A stretch of DNA of 64,000 bases, taken from positions 44,778,384 through 44,842,383 of the forward strand of contig NC_074719.1 in assembly GCF_947242115.1 (NCBI RefSeq), written 5' to 3'. Positions within the stretch are counted from its first letter, which is position 1. Each line of letters starts with the position of its first letter. The translations under genes and the position numbers were made by a program. Shown piece after piece: positions 21,790 to 33,700 of the stretch. The notes under the pieces are model-generated. The model did not search any database. It saw nothing but the letters and a program-made list of their open reading frames with translations, and was not told the origin of the DNA. This DNA comes from Biomphalaria glabrata (taxonomy: Eukaryota > Mollusca > Gastropoda > Planorbidae).

Positions 21790-22318
21790 AAATGTTGACC
21801 TAACTTAACGGGTTGGTATGAAGTGGGCGTGTTGACCTAACTTAAGGGGTTGGTATGAAGTGAGCGTGTTGATCTAACTTAAGGGGTTGGTATGAAGTGG
21901 GCGTGTTGATCTAACTTAACGGGTTGGTATGAAGTGGGCGTGTTGATCTAACTTAACGGGTTGGTATAAAGTGGGCGTGTTGACGTATCTTAAGGGGTTG
22001 GTATGAAGTGGGCGTGTTGATCTAACTTAACGGGTTGGTATAAAGTGGGCGTGTTGACGTATCTTAAGGGGTTGGTATAAAGTGGGCGTGTTGACGTATC
22101 TTAAGGGGTTGGTATAAAGTGGGCGTGTTGACGTATCTTAAGGGGTTGGTATAAAGTGGGCGTGTTGACGTATCTTAAGGGGTTGGTATAAAGTGTGCGT
22201 GTTGACCTATCTTAAGGGGTTGGTATGAAGTGGGCGTGTTGACGTATCTTAAGGGGTTGGTATGAAGTGGGCGTGTTGACGTATCTTAAGGCGTTGGTAT
22301 GAAGTGGGCGTGTTGAGG
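21790..22318. repeat. 37-bp minisatellite, about 14 units
   Basis: GTGTTGACGTATCTTAAGGG + GTTGGTATGAAGTGGGC with a few variant positions. Confidence 0.95.
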
Positions 22319-22339
22319 TGTCTGAAAAAAATCCACTTT

Positions 22340-22557
22340 CATATGGGGTAGATGATGTAAAGGTTATTTGTTACTGCGGCCCACGACTAACTAGAGTGAC
22401 CTGTGGTCAGCACAACGACCAACTAGTACTTTTCCCTCAATTAATGTCAGGTACCTATTAGAGCTGGATGAAATCTGACGCGCCCTTAATATCCCGAAAT
22501 TGAAAATCCATTTCGGTTCCGAAGCCAAGCGCTTTATCACTCAGCCACGGCGCCTCC
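22340..22557 (-). mobile_element. SINE-A copy, reverse
   Basis: Reverse complement starts GGAGGCGCCGTGGCTGAGTG. It contains CAGCTCTAATAGGTACCTGA, GTTGTGCTGACCACAGGTCA and TTTACATCATCTACC. Confidence 0.85.
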
Positions 22558-22879
22558 CATGTGTAAAATAATGGTAGATAATTTGGTTGTATGGGCTTAA
22601 CAGATTCTGATGTAGCCACGAGGAAGTATGTCGTATATATTCAAGACACGATTCATTGACAGTGGTACTTCAGTTTACTGGCTTAAAAAGCTCTATAGTA
22701 GATGACCCCTGTCTCAGTATGTTGTGTTTGTAGATGAACAGTGGGTTAGGGTTATGTATGTTGTTATTGACTTGTACCCCTATATGCGTACTGTGCGTGC
22801 ATAGTTACTTATCTAAACTTAATTCAACATACTAAATACAAAGCAGAAACAAGCAAAATAAAAAAAAACTACTTTTACC

Positions 22880-23330
22880 AAAAAACAAAGCTTATCTAAG
22901 GGGTTAAACTCTGCACTTACAACTATATCTCTCAATAATGTAGAATTAATTACCAATAGGTCAATTTTATCTATTGATTCATGTTTTGTTAAGAATACAA
23001 TAAATACTTGTTTACAGTTTTAACTTGACCCGAGAATGGGTGTGGGAGAAATAACGTGTACAATTAACTAAGGGGACTAAACCCTACATATTTAGCCTTA
23101 TCTATGAATACGAAAGGATTAGTTTTCCTTGTTGATATCATACAAAATAATTATTTACCAGTAATTAATTGACTAATTAGTTATTTTTTTATTATTGATT
23201 CATGTCCTGTCTATGCCAATGAAAAATCTTGCAAAGTTTGAACTTATTCCGAGAATGGGTTCGGAAGAAATAACGTGTATAAACTTTTGACCAGACAAAC
23301 AGAGTAGATGTAAGCTTTGCACAAAAAAGA
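22880..23330 (+). repeat. AAGGGGACTAA dispersed repeat, two tandem units
   Basis: Two ~200-bp units, each with TTAATTACC/ACCAGTAATTAATT, TATTGATTCATG, CGAGAATGGGT and GAAATAACGTGTA. The second ends ACCAGACAAACAGAGTAGAT + GTAAGCTTTGCAC. Confidence 0.75.
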
Positions 23331-23652
23331 AAAGACTCATCATTGAGCCAATATAGAATATGTACAAAAAGGTCTTTCCGTTTATTAGTCAGACTCAAGG
23401 TACAACCATATATCGAGTTTCCAATGACATTGTTATAGAGCATGACACCACTGTAACCTCCATCTATGAGCGTCGCACACATAGAACCAATAACTTCTGG
23501 GTCGTCGATGATTCATCTCAGGACCAACCACATCTGTCATCAGCAACACCCCATCATCAACGTACTCTGTTTAGCCAAGAATAGTAGTCAATTATTAACA
23601 TCATATAGAGATGCTTTGAATGATAATAAACCAAACAGTCGAAGAATACTTA

Positions 23653-25289
23653 TCTATATTATAAAGTAGAATGTGAGGGGTATGTATGTATGTATGTTAC
23701 TTATAGACATCAAAACCGCTTGACCAATCTTGATAAAACTAGGCAGGAATGTTCCTTGGGTACCAACTTAGACCGTAGTGTATGTATTGTAGCCCCAAAA
23801 CAAACTTAAGACCCTCAAAAAAAATAAAGTTGTCCGACTCTATTACAGCTATAGTATTTTATGGATCTAGGCCATGTCTACAATGTTGACATGAGAAAAG
23901 ATTGAAAGGATTTAGACCTAGATCTAATTTTAAGAAATACACTTTGCGCAGATAGTTTTTTACCTTGACACATGAAAATACAAAAGAAGATCCATTGATT
24001 TCATTATATAATAAAATTAACCTTCAATTTTGTGTTTCAAAAGCATTTTTTACATAAATTAGTTCCTTATATATGTGACTACAGATTTCCTGACGAACAT
24101 TAATTCATTAGACAATACCGTAATGAATCGCGTACTAAATATTAATTCGTTTAATTGTTTACTTTATAATCCCATCCCTAGATCTAAAACTCTAAGATGA
24201 TAAAACTTCTCTTCGCACAGATAGTTTTATACTTTAACACATTAACATATTAATTAAAGTCCATTCATTTCATATTTTGATCAAATAAACATTCAAATTT
24301 GGTTTTCTAAAGCTACATTTGTTTATAAAAGCTGCGAAGCCGAGTTGAGATAGGCCTAGATCTACATTCATTCATGAATCGCGTACTAAACATTATTTCG
24401 TTTAATTGTTCACTTTATAATCCCATTCATTTAACAAAGCTATCGCTCTTTTCGTTTTTTAATAGATAAGAATGTATCGACTTCGGGTAAACCCATTTTC
24501 GAAAAACTAATTTTATTTTCGTAGCGAAAGAGAAATAACGTGAAAGGATCATTAGCTACGTTTAACATACATCTAAATCCAATCCACTAGATTATTCAAA
24601 AGCATTTTTTACATAAATTAGTTCCTGATATCAGTGTGACTACATATTTCCTGGCGAACATTCTTTCATTAGACATTACCAAATGGTTACACATTAACAC
24701 ATCTCTCTACTGAGTCTATTCCTAGGCCTAGGTCTAAAACTCTTATTGAACTCTAAGATGATAAAACTTCTTTTCGCAAAGATAGTTTTATGCTTTAACA
24801 CATAAACATACTAATTATTGTCCATTCATTTCATATTTTAATCAAATTAACATTCAAACTAAAGCTGCGTAGCCGTGTTGAGATAGGCCTATATTCATTC
24901 ATGAAAAATAGGTCACGCATGCGCAACACGAGAATGAGCTCTATAAAAGCCCATTTATAACTCTAGATTAGTGTAGATTTAGATCTATGTCTACCTCAAT
25001 ATCTACTTTATACTTTAACACATGAACATACAAAATTAAGTCTATTCATCTCAAATTTTAATCAAATATATGTAGGCCTACAAGCAAATGTTTTAATTTG
25101 AAAAAAAATGGATTTAAGCCTATTAGCTATTTTGATTTGATAGCTCCATTCACACTATTTTTACATTGACACATTCGCTTTACTTATTACATTATTATTT
25201 CGTTTAATTGTTTACAAAACACTCTCAGTGACTATATCGACAGTAATGCGCAAATAAAGACCCGCGGGTCGCGGGTAACATATGTCTAG
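23653..25289 (+). mobile_element. Non-autonomous Helitron, 1637 bp
   Basis: Begins TCTATATTATAAAGTAGAAT directly after an A. It ends GCGGGTAACATATGTCTAG directly before a T, with a short GC-rich hairpin (CCCGC, loop GGGTC, GCGGG) a few bases inside the CTAG end. This matches the A|TC...CTAG|T rule of Helitrons. No terminal inverted repeats or target duplication. No Rep/helicase coding seen. A relative starts at 61389. Confidence 0.88.
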
Positions 25290-25900
25290 TATTGTATATA
25301 ATAAACCAAAAATTTAAGAATACTTATATTGTATATAATAAACCAAAAAGTGGAAAAATACTTATATTGTATATAATAAACCAAAAAGTGGAAGAATACT
25401 TATATTGTATATAATAAACCAAAAAGTGGAAGAATACTTATATTGTATATAATAAACCAAAAAGTGGAAGAATACTTATATTGTATATAATAAACCAAAA
25501 AGTGGAAGAATACTTATATTGTATATAATAAACCAAAAAGTGGAAGAATACTTATATTGTATATAATAAACCAAAAAGTGGAAGAATACTTATATTGTAT
25601 ATAATAAACCAAAAAGTGGAAGAATACTTATATTGTATATAATAAACCAAAAAGTGGAAGAATACTTATATTGTATATAATAAACCAAAAAGTGGAAGAA
25701 TACTTATATTGTATATAATAAACCAAAAAGTGGAAGAATACTTATATTGTATATAATAAACCAAAAAGTGGAAGAATACTTATATTGTATATAATAAACC
25801 AAAAAGTGGAAGAATACTTATATTGTATATAATAAACCAAAAAGTGGAAGAATACTTATATTGTATATAATAAACCAAAAAGTCGAATACTTATATTGTA
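25290..25900. repeat. 38-bp minisatellite, about 16 units
   Basis: Unit TATTGTATATAATAAACCAA + AAAGTGGAAGAATACTTA, almost perfect. A matching unit (AATAAACCAAACAGTCGAAG + AATACTTA) lies left of the Helitron, at 23623-23652. Confidence 0.95.
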
Positions 25901-26061
25901 TGTAGGGCTGTCTTCTTAGGCGTAGCTTGTGTGTGTGGGAGAATTAAGCGATACTGTAATCGAATTCTCTTGTAAAAACTATGTGTTTGTGAGGGGTAGC
26001 GTTACAAAAGCGGGCCGAGCCAAGTAGATGTAGCAGATACTAGAATTCAAGTGTTCGAAAG

Positions 26062-26184
26062 GACCTGCCACATCACCAGAAAATTCCTCAGTGGAAACTG
26101 TTAAAGGGACTACGATGAATTGTGTTTCCCTTTAGCGAAACTCGACCCTGGCAGCGCCAGAGAATGAATACTAGTTCGTTTCTA

Positions 26185-26220
<36 letters not shown>

Positions 26221-26240
26221 TAATAATAATAAAAATAAAA
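26062..26240 (+). pseudogene. R2/R4-type LINE 3' end, second copy
   Basis: GACCTGCCACATCACCAGAA through CCTCAGTGGAAACTG (stop) and the 3' UTR AAAGGGACTACGATGAATT, as at 3268-3413. It ends in (AAT)n. Strongly 5'-truncated. Confidence 0.85.
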
Positions 26241-26720
26241 ATAATATGATTTGATTTAATTTATAGAGCGCTGTTAAAAAACCAAACGTAGGCTCAAGAC
26301 GCTGTGATAACATTACAAACATTAACACAAGAGCTAAAATGACAAATTAACATTAAAAAAAAGTTTTGAACAGATAGTTCTTAATGTTCTTCTTAAAAGT
26401 AGTGTTGTCTGTCTGAGATCAATGGGGAGTGAGTTTCCAGCCTTTGGTCCGTGAACTGAAAAAGCCCGCAGACTGTAGCTTTTGAGGGAGAAACGTGGCA
26501 ACACTAGTAGCGTTGAGTCCATTGAGCGCAGGGCTCTCTGAGGGACATATGGAGTGATCAGTTCACTAAGGTACAAGGGCATCTCTTTATTATAGATACA
26601 CTTATGACAAAGTGTGGCCAATTCGTAGTCGATTCTCGCTTTCACAGGAAGCCAATGGAGTGAGCGCAAGAGAGTATATCCATCCATTCGGACAGTAGTT
26701 AAGCCACTGGCCCTCTGGGA
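26241..26720 (-). pseudogene. CR1/L2-like LINE C-terminal fragment
   Basis: The - strand frame reads LLRSLHWLPVKARIDYELAT, LCHKCIYNKEMPLYLSELIT, PYVPQRALRSMDSTLLVLPR and AFSVHGPKAGNSLPIDLR. This is a C-terminal segment of many CR1/L2-type polyproteins. Its 3' UTR (GCGCTCTATAAATTAAATCA) runs into an (ATT)n tail on its own strand. Tail-to-tail with the preceding LINE; clade from memory. Confidence 0.75.
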
Positions 26721-26924
26721 GTGTTTAAACCCAAAAGATGGTTGAGAAAAATACCTACTTACGTAAAAGTTGTTTAGATGAAGCAATAACGCCAAGCACA
26801 ACATCAAACACAACTTGCAGCGTCCTTAACGCCAGTATCTTTGTTGTACTAACTGAAAATAGAAAACTGTTTGTACAATGTTTGTTTGTAAAATGTTTGT
26901 TTGTAAAATACTTGTTCGTAAAAC

Positions 26925-27092
26925 GTTTTACATGTTTCGGATGTTCCTTCAGAGTTGAAGATAATTACTTCCTAGTCCAAACCTTCCACAGGACGACGGG
27001 GGTGGGTGTGGGAGCAGGCAGTTTTTGAACTCTGGATCGTCGATAAGTCTGAACGATAGTCCAGCGCAAACCGCACGACCAAGCAGCTATTC
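26925..27092 (-). mobile_element. SINE-D copy
   Basis: Reverse complement has TGGTCGTGCGGTTTGCGCTG, GACTATCGTTCAGACTTATC, then GAGGAAG-type loss at the B-box, and TTTGGACTAGGAAGTAATTA. Confidence 0.75.
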
Positions 27093-27109
27093 ATTGGATA
27101 CAATCAATA

Positions 27110-27390
27110 ATGTTTGTTATGTATATGTCTATATTTATGTATATAGTGTATATGTGTATATTTATGTATATAGTGTATATGTGTATATGTATGTATATAG
27201 TGTATATGTTAATATTTATATATATAGTGTATATGTGTATATGTATGTATATAGTGTATATGTGTATATTTATGTATATAGTGTATATGTGTATATGTGT
27301 GTATATATTGTATATGTATGTATATGTGTCTATGTGTGTATATAATGTATATGTGTATATGTATGTAGATAGTGTATATGTGTGTTTCTG
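27110..27390. repeat. TA/TG-rich ~30-bp tandem repeat
   Basis: GTGTATATGTGTATATTTAT + GTATATA units, about nine. Frames rich in Tyr/Val/Ile here are artefacts. Confidence 0.9.
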
Positions 27391-27595
27391 AGGTAACCAC
27401 GAGCAAAGATGGGCGGATGTGTTTGGTTGCGTAGGCTGAATAAATTCTGATAAACCCACGAGATGGTATGTCGCAGTTGAATGTAATAAACAGTGTTGTG
27501 AAATGTGAAGAAAGTGTAACAGGCGAGAGACGGGTGACAAAAGATTTATATATTTTTTTTTGAAAGATATTTTTTGTTATAAATTTTCAAGATAT

Positions 27596-28072
27596 TGTTA
27601 CGATCTTCTCTCCTACTATCCAGGCTATCTTCACAGTGCACCACACGACACAACGAACTTAAAGAACTTCACAACTCAGGGCTCCAAAGTATCAGTAACA
27701 GTTTAATTTCAAATACATCGCAATTGGCAACAACATTTAACACTGTCTTTACATAAACCTAGTCTTACTCAGCCTGACATCACACACCGTGCTGGTTCTC
27801 GCCTCGTACTGGTCACATAGCGAGGTAACGTGAAGTCAAGTCTTTCTAACACACTCGCTCTTATATAGTGTCTCTACTGGCCTACTCGAACCTTCTTGAC
27901 CACTCCAGTTGATCACTTTCGCCCGTAATATTTACGACACTGGTCCTTGCCGAACTGGCCTGTACTGTCACTGGTCTCGGTTGACCGCTCGTCCTGCGCT
28001 GGACTGTGGCGATTTGAGTAGGCTAAAAACACACAGCACTACCCCCATCTGTGTCACCACCAGGTTTACAAC
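27596..28072 (-). mobile_element. Candidate solo LTR (fossil)
   Basis: About 477 bp bounded by TGTTACGATC and GTTTACAACA, so it reads TG...CA on both strands. On - it begins TGTTGTAAACCTGGTGGTGA and contains a CTATATAAGAG TATA-like box. No internal region, primer-binding site or clear target duplication is visible here. Gypsy-like affiliation is a guess. It looks old. Confidence 0.45.
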
Positions 28073-28188
28073 ACTATCATAATTGTGTATATTTGACATT
28101 GAAATTGAAAGCTGCATATTTGCAGCAATGAATAAATAAATAAAGGCAAAAAGAAATACTTTGGAAAAAAACAAACAAAAAAGCTAAT

Positions 28189-28690
28189 ATTAAAGTGTAT
28201 CAATTAGTTTGGATCAGTCATGTAATAAGCCTCAGAGGACACTCTATGAAGGGGACTAATTCAGTATATACCATCAGCTCAATCAAGTACTATTTCTCTC
28301 CCTTGGAAACTTACAATCGTCTCTGATTATAAGTACCTCACTAACAGAGTGGTTAGCACGTCGGCCCGAGGAGGCTTAAATTACGAGTTCGAATTCAGGT
28401 CTTCCCCCCCTTTTTTTTTGGTAGTAAATGCTTTTGAAAATTATCTACGTTAAAATCCACCCAGATAGCATTGCCTTTCTCCCCCCCCCCCCCTCCCCCA
28501 TTTCACCAACTGGTCCAGACAAGTGATAGGATCATAGCCTATTGAGAAAGCTAAAAAGCATGAAATAGCGCTAAACAAAAACAATTGGTAAAAAACATCA
28601 TTAATTGTACAGCTTTATTGTTGTTGGTCTAGATCTATTACACTTTTAATTACGTAACTGATCCAAACTAATTGATACAATTACACTTTG
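28189..28690. mobile_element. Mosaic element with ~30-bp terminal inverted repeats
   Basis: Left end TATCAATTAGTTTGGATCAG (28198-28217) is matched by CTGATCCAAACTAATTGATA (28659-28678) in inverted orientation, with further similarity on both sides. Inside are a GGGGACTAATTCAG block, a SINE-C head (28330-28405) and a SINE-B-like tail. One arm recurs at 58366-58400 and at 5247-5275. Confidence 0.6.
28330..28405 (+). mobile_element. SINE-C head
   Basis: CTAACAGAGTGGTTAGCACG and GAGTTCGAATTCAGG, as at 5106-5195. Confidence 0.6.
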
Positions 28691-28920
28691 TATAACCTTT
28701 ATTCCTTTTTTTTTTTTCAATTAAAAAGTATTTTTTCTTTTATGTTTTTCTGGTTTTAAGTTAATCTTATGTTGGCCTATTAACGAGGAAACTAAGTCCT
28801 TGATTATAGTCTTGACGTTAAACTGTGATAGAGATTAGTGTTTTCATCAAAATGAAAGCCTGAGTAACAGCTATGATTTCGCCTCAACGGAACTCAATCT
28901 GTTGTCCATTTTTTTTTAAA

Positions 28921-29180
28921 TGTATTCCCCTTTCAGACCTTGCGACCTATGGTGCAGATGATGTAAAGGTCATCCTCTTCTTTAGCCCACGGTTAACGCT
29001 GTTGTCCTGTGGTCAGCTCAACGACCAACCGCCTTTACTTTTACACAACTGGTGTCAGGAGTAACAGTCAAGTACCCATTAGAACTGGGTAGACTAGGAG
29101 GAGCCCAATGATCCCAAAATACAAATTCCCAGTCTTCACCAGGATTCGGAAGCCATGCGCTTTACCGCTCAGCTCTCGCG
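28921..29180 (-). mobile_element. SINE-A copy, reverse
   Basis: Begins (on +) CCCCTTTCAGACCTTGCGAC, then GCAGATGATGTAAAGGTCAT, CAGCTCAACGACCAACCGCC and AGTACCCATTAGAACTGGGT. Confidence 0.9.
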
Positions 29181-29204
29181 ACTTGCTGAGTTCAAAAGGA
29201 ACGA

Positions 29205-29278
29205 CAAATACCCGAAACACTTTTGGAAACACTTTGGGAAACACTTTGGGATACACTTTGGGATACACTTTGTGATTA
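29205..29278. repeat. 13-bp tandem repeat
   Basis: GGGAAACACTTTG/GGGATACACTTTG repeated five times. Confidence 0.85.
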
Positions 29279-29429
29279 GTAACGTCGCAGGTTCTACCAG
29301 AGTGTACCACAGTGTCCTGCGGGCTGTGTAAATGTCACCAGCTCTTGATTTTTCTCAGGGTTGACTCCCGAATTTTCCCCATGAATGGGTATAGAATATA
29401 TGGTTCGTCCATCGTGGTTCGACGATGAC

Positions 29430-29990
29430 CACTTATGTCACCCAGGGGGGATGAGGGCTTTGCACTGGGGTTTTGGGCCTCCTCATGTGACTGGTGAGAC
29501 CTAAGTGAGCCCGAAATGTTCGGCTGCACACTGGGCAGGTTATTCCAGCTGGAGCTAGTGTCATTGGCCTTGCTTTTCTTCTCTGGCGCTTTTCTTCTGC
29601 CAGCGCTGTTCTCTTTTTCTCAGCAATTTGTGCGCCAGTTTTCACAGCGCGACGCCATGATGCTCTGTCATGTGCTTCTCTCTCTTAGATGGCTGGGTTA
29701 ATGCTGAACGCAGAGAAGCTTTGAGGGAGTCCCTGAAGCGTTTTCTTTGTCCGCCTTGTGATCGCTTTCCTTCCCTTAATTGGCCATACAGAAGTCGTTT
29801 ATGCGGCGGTCTTCCATTCTGCAAACGTGTCTTTGCCCATCGCAGCTGGGACTGTATCAGGATTAAGTGGGTGCTCTGCAGACCCGCTCTTCGAAGAATT
29901 TCAGTATCTGCTTTCTTTTTTCTGGGTATAAAAGCGAGGCAGCGGGAGTTTAAACCCAGGAGGGATTCGTTGGTCTTGGCTGACTACCAA
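29430..29990 (-). pseudogene. LINE-F C-terminal fragment with a C2H2 finger
   Basis: - strand frames read LLYGQLREGKRSQGGQRKRF, RDSLKASLRSAL, KTGAQIAEKKRTALAEEKRQ and ITCPVCSRTFRAHLGLTSHM. This layout (basic tail plus a terminal CxxC...H finger) is known from non-LTR polyproteins of fishes and invertebrates. The frame is shifted between the two parts. Confidence 0.7.
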
Positions 29991-29999
29991 GCAAGGTGA

Positions 30000-30470
30000 A
30001 TGAAAGCTCTTAGTGTTTTAATCACTTAAGGTGCTAACCACGTCGTTGTTGAGATTGTGCGGATTGCAGACGTAATGAAATTTGTGGTCTAGATTTAAGT
30101 AGATTAAGAATATGGATGAGAGTTTCTGGACATGTCTGATCTGTATTTTTTCTCTGTGCAGACCCTGGGACATCTAATCTTCATCAGTTACACTGAGGCA
30201 TCCCGGAGATTTGATTAGAATCCCCATAGGACAAAGAACTACATATTCTAGAAACATTCATAGCATTCATATTGTATGTATATGGTAATATGAGCATTAT
30301 TTTTTTTATAGGAAACCTCAGAATTTGCGCTATTCAATTTTAGCTTTATCATCATAGGAATCCTTGGGCCTTAGGCCTCTTTTCTTTGCCTCTTTTTTTG
30401 GGCTTTATGTGCCTCTTTTATGGGCCATCTTGCCTCTTTTGTGGGCTTTTTAAAAATATGTTTTATTTTG
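30000..30470. other. No gene; degenerate TGCCTCTTTTxTGGGC repeats
   Basis: At 30355-30455, four loosely repeated GCCTCTTTTATGGGC-type units. Otherwise nothing recognised. A possible poly(A) signal for the next - strand gene is at 30462-30467. Confidence 0.5.
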
Positions 30471-30707
30471 TAAGTTCTCATAATTCACAAGTATTAAATC
30501 ATAAACAATTGAAAAGTGATTAACCTAAAAATATAATAATAGTAATAGAAATATTATTTAATATCAAAGACATACTACCTAACCATTGAAACCACTAGAG
30601 ACGGAAAAATGATACAAGTATCCTCTACCCCAGAACAATCAAATATCCCTGACCCCCAACACCCCATTTCTGGAATACTACCTGAGTATTGTACAAGTAT
30701 ATGAAAA

Positions 30708-33700
30708 TCAAACTAGATAATTCTCTACCCTAAAATCCATTATTTTCCTAAATGTCAGTTCTAAGAGATTAGGATCAAGCACCTTATTATTATGTAGAGC
30801 TTTGAGCCAGCTAGCCCAAACAAGATTCCTGTATTTGGAAACAATAATCAAGTTAAAGTTATGTACTAGTTTATTTGATAGTTTTGGCAGCTTGTTTAAA
30901 ATAATAGACAAGTTAACATTTACAAAGTCTCCCCTATAATGAAATGGCAACACACAAGATTTTAAATCGCTAATTTCTGTAATTAAATTTGGTTTCAACA
31001 TTTAGCATAATCAATGACCGATAAATCTTAAAGAGAATTTAAGTCACACACCTTTGGCTTGGTTTAGTTGTACTGATAACAAACGCAGAAGCAAGAACTT
31101 GTTATTTAATCTCTGCACCATCTCATTCAATGTTCCTGGGAATATAAGTTGGCCACTAGTAGATAGTTCAATCAAAAACTAACAAGAAAAACATGGACAA
31201 TAGTGCATGACAGTGCGATTGTGGGATAATAAGTCTGTGGGATTTTAAATATTTCTACCAATCGTTATTGTTTAGGTTTTAGCTTTCTCAATACGCTATG
31301 ATTTTATAACTTGTCTCAACCAGTTGTGAAAAGGGGGTGCCGCGGTGGGGGGAAGAAGGGGGGCATGTTGGTGAATGTTTACATGATCGTGTTTTAAATG
31401 TTCACTCAGGGATCAAGAGTTCTCAAGGGGACTAATTCAGCTTATACCTCCACATCTGTCAAGTACGATTATTTTCCCTTGTTCAAGATACCAAATAAAA
31501 TAATAAATTACCAATTGTTAATTAACTAAATGGTAATTAAAAAAAAATGACTCTAGTGTTGTAAGGTAAAAAGAAATAATTGTGCCAAATTTCAGCTTGA
31601 TCCGAAATAAGAAATGAGAGAAACAATGTGTACACAATGTCGACCATACAAACAGAGTTGATATAATCTTTGTACTAAATGTTGACCATACAGACAGAGT
31701 TGATATAAGCTTTGTACAAAATGTTGAACATACAGACAGAGTTGATATAAGCTTTGTACAAAATGTTGAACATACAGACAGAGTTGATATAAGCTTTGTA
31801 CAAAATGTTGACCATACAGACAGAGTTGATATAAGCTTTGTACAAAATGTTGACCATACAGACAGAGTTGATATAAGCTTTGTACAAAATGTTGACCATA
31901 CAGACAGAGTTGATATAAGCTTTGTACAAAATGTTGACCATACAGACAGAGTTGATATAAGCTTTGTACTAAATGTTGACCATACAGACAGAGTTGATAT
32001 AAGCTTTGTACAAAATGTTGACCATACAGACAGAGTTGATATAAGCTTTGTACTAAATGTTGACCATACAGACAGAGTTGATATAAGCTTTGTACAAAAT
32101 GTTGACCATACAGACAGAGTTAATATAAGCTTTGTACACAATGTTGACCATACAGACAGAGTTGATATAAGCTTTGTACAAAATGTTGACCATACAGACA
32201 GAGTTAATATAAGCTTTGTACACAATGTTGACCATACAGACAGAGTTGATATAAGCTTTGTACAAAATGTTGACCATACAGACAGAGTTGATATAAGCTT
32301 TGTACAAAATGTTGACCATACAGACAGAGTTGATATAAGCTTTGTACAAAATGTTGACCATACAGACAGAGTTGGTATAAGCTTTGTACTAAATGTTGAC
32401 CATACAGACAGAGTTGATATAAGCTTTGTATTAAATGTTGACCATACAGACATAGTTGATATAAGCTTTGTACAAAATGTTGACCATACAGACAGATTTG
32501 ATATAAGCTTTGTACAAAATGTTGACCATACAGACAGAGTTGGTATAAGCTTTGTACTAAATGTTTACCATACAGACAGAGTTAATATAAGCTTTGTACA
32601 CAATGTTGACCATACAGACAGAGTTGATATAAGCTTTGTACAAAATGTTGACCATACAGACAGAGTTGATATAAGCTTTGTACAAAATGAATGAGCGAAC
32701 TGGAAATACATGAATATCTTGTGCCGTTATAATCCTAATTAAAGATTAGTTAAAAGTAACTTTTGGAAAACTGATTAACCTTTGAAAATTGTAGCTGCGA
32801 GGTGTGTGTTATAGTCTTAAATAGCCCCTGACGATAATGGGGTTATGAAAAAGTACCCGATTAAAAGAATTAACAATTTTAGCAAATAGGGGTTGATGGA
32901 AAAGTGTTGGGCTTTATATATTATGCCCCTTGATTACTTACCATTAAATGGAATCTGTTTCTGAATGTCTTCCACTGAAATGTAAGAACAGTGGAGATTG
33001 TCAGGCTAAACTTTACAATGTCAAGGACGCTAAATTGAACTTTGAAATTGCCAACTAAATAAAAATTGCTTGGAGAAGAGATTACACAATTTGATTCTGA
33101 AGTCCTAAAAATGTGCATGAAAATTATAACGTAACTTTTTAAAAAACATAGCTTGTCAACTTTTTTTTTTGTACATCGGATTCACCACAAAGCTTGCTAT
33201 ATATAGTTTTACGCCATCTATGAGAATCTCCAATAGAATAAACAAATATTAAAGACACAAGTACAGATAGGCCAAAAAACTTGATTCTCTAGAATGAAAG
33301 AACCAGAGTTATCTTTTATTTTACACCTTTCGGGTGTTCCTTCAGAGATGAAAATTATTGCGTCCTGTTCCAAAAATTGTTTGTGTGTGTGTGTGTGTGT
33401 GTGTTTCCTAGGTGATGATGGAAAGTTAAGCAATTGGCTGGTGGCTGTGCAGTGTAAAATGACGAAATCTGAGCATAATTTATGCAGCGAGGGGCAGACG
33501 ATCTAGAAGATGAAAGAGTAGAGACGTGTTTTTGTCCAACAAATAGGTGGCGTGTTTCTGTACGCGAGTGAGTTCGTGGCCACAGACCGTGCAGACAACT
33601 AACTCCACAAAAGGAGTGCACAACCAACAGGCGTATGAAGTAAAACTGTTTAATTTTTTTTTGAAGTACCGTCTGTCATATATAAGATAAGATAAGAAGA

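Noticed and set aside
25290-25900. CRISPR-like regular repeats
   Set aside because: Units are contiguous with no spacers, and the genome is eukaryotic; this is a minisatellite. The same holds for the other arrays.
27025-27540. Tyr/Val/Ile-rich frames on both strands
   Set aside because: TA/TG tandem repeat.
31518-32453. 311-residue open frame on the - strand
   Set aside because: It is the 42-bp minisatellite read in a frame that never closes because the unit is divisible by three. A 14-residue period and no initiation or domain evidence.
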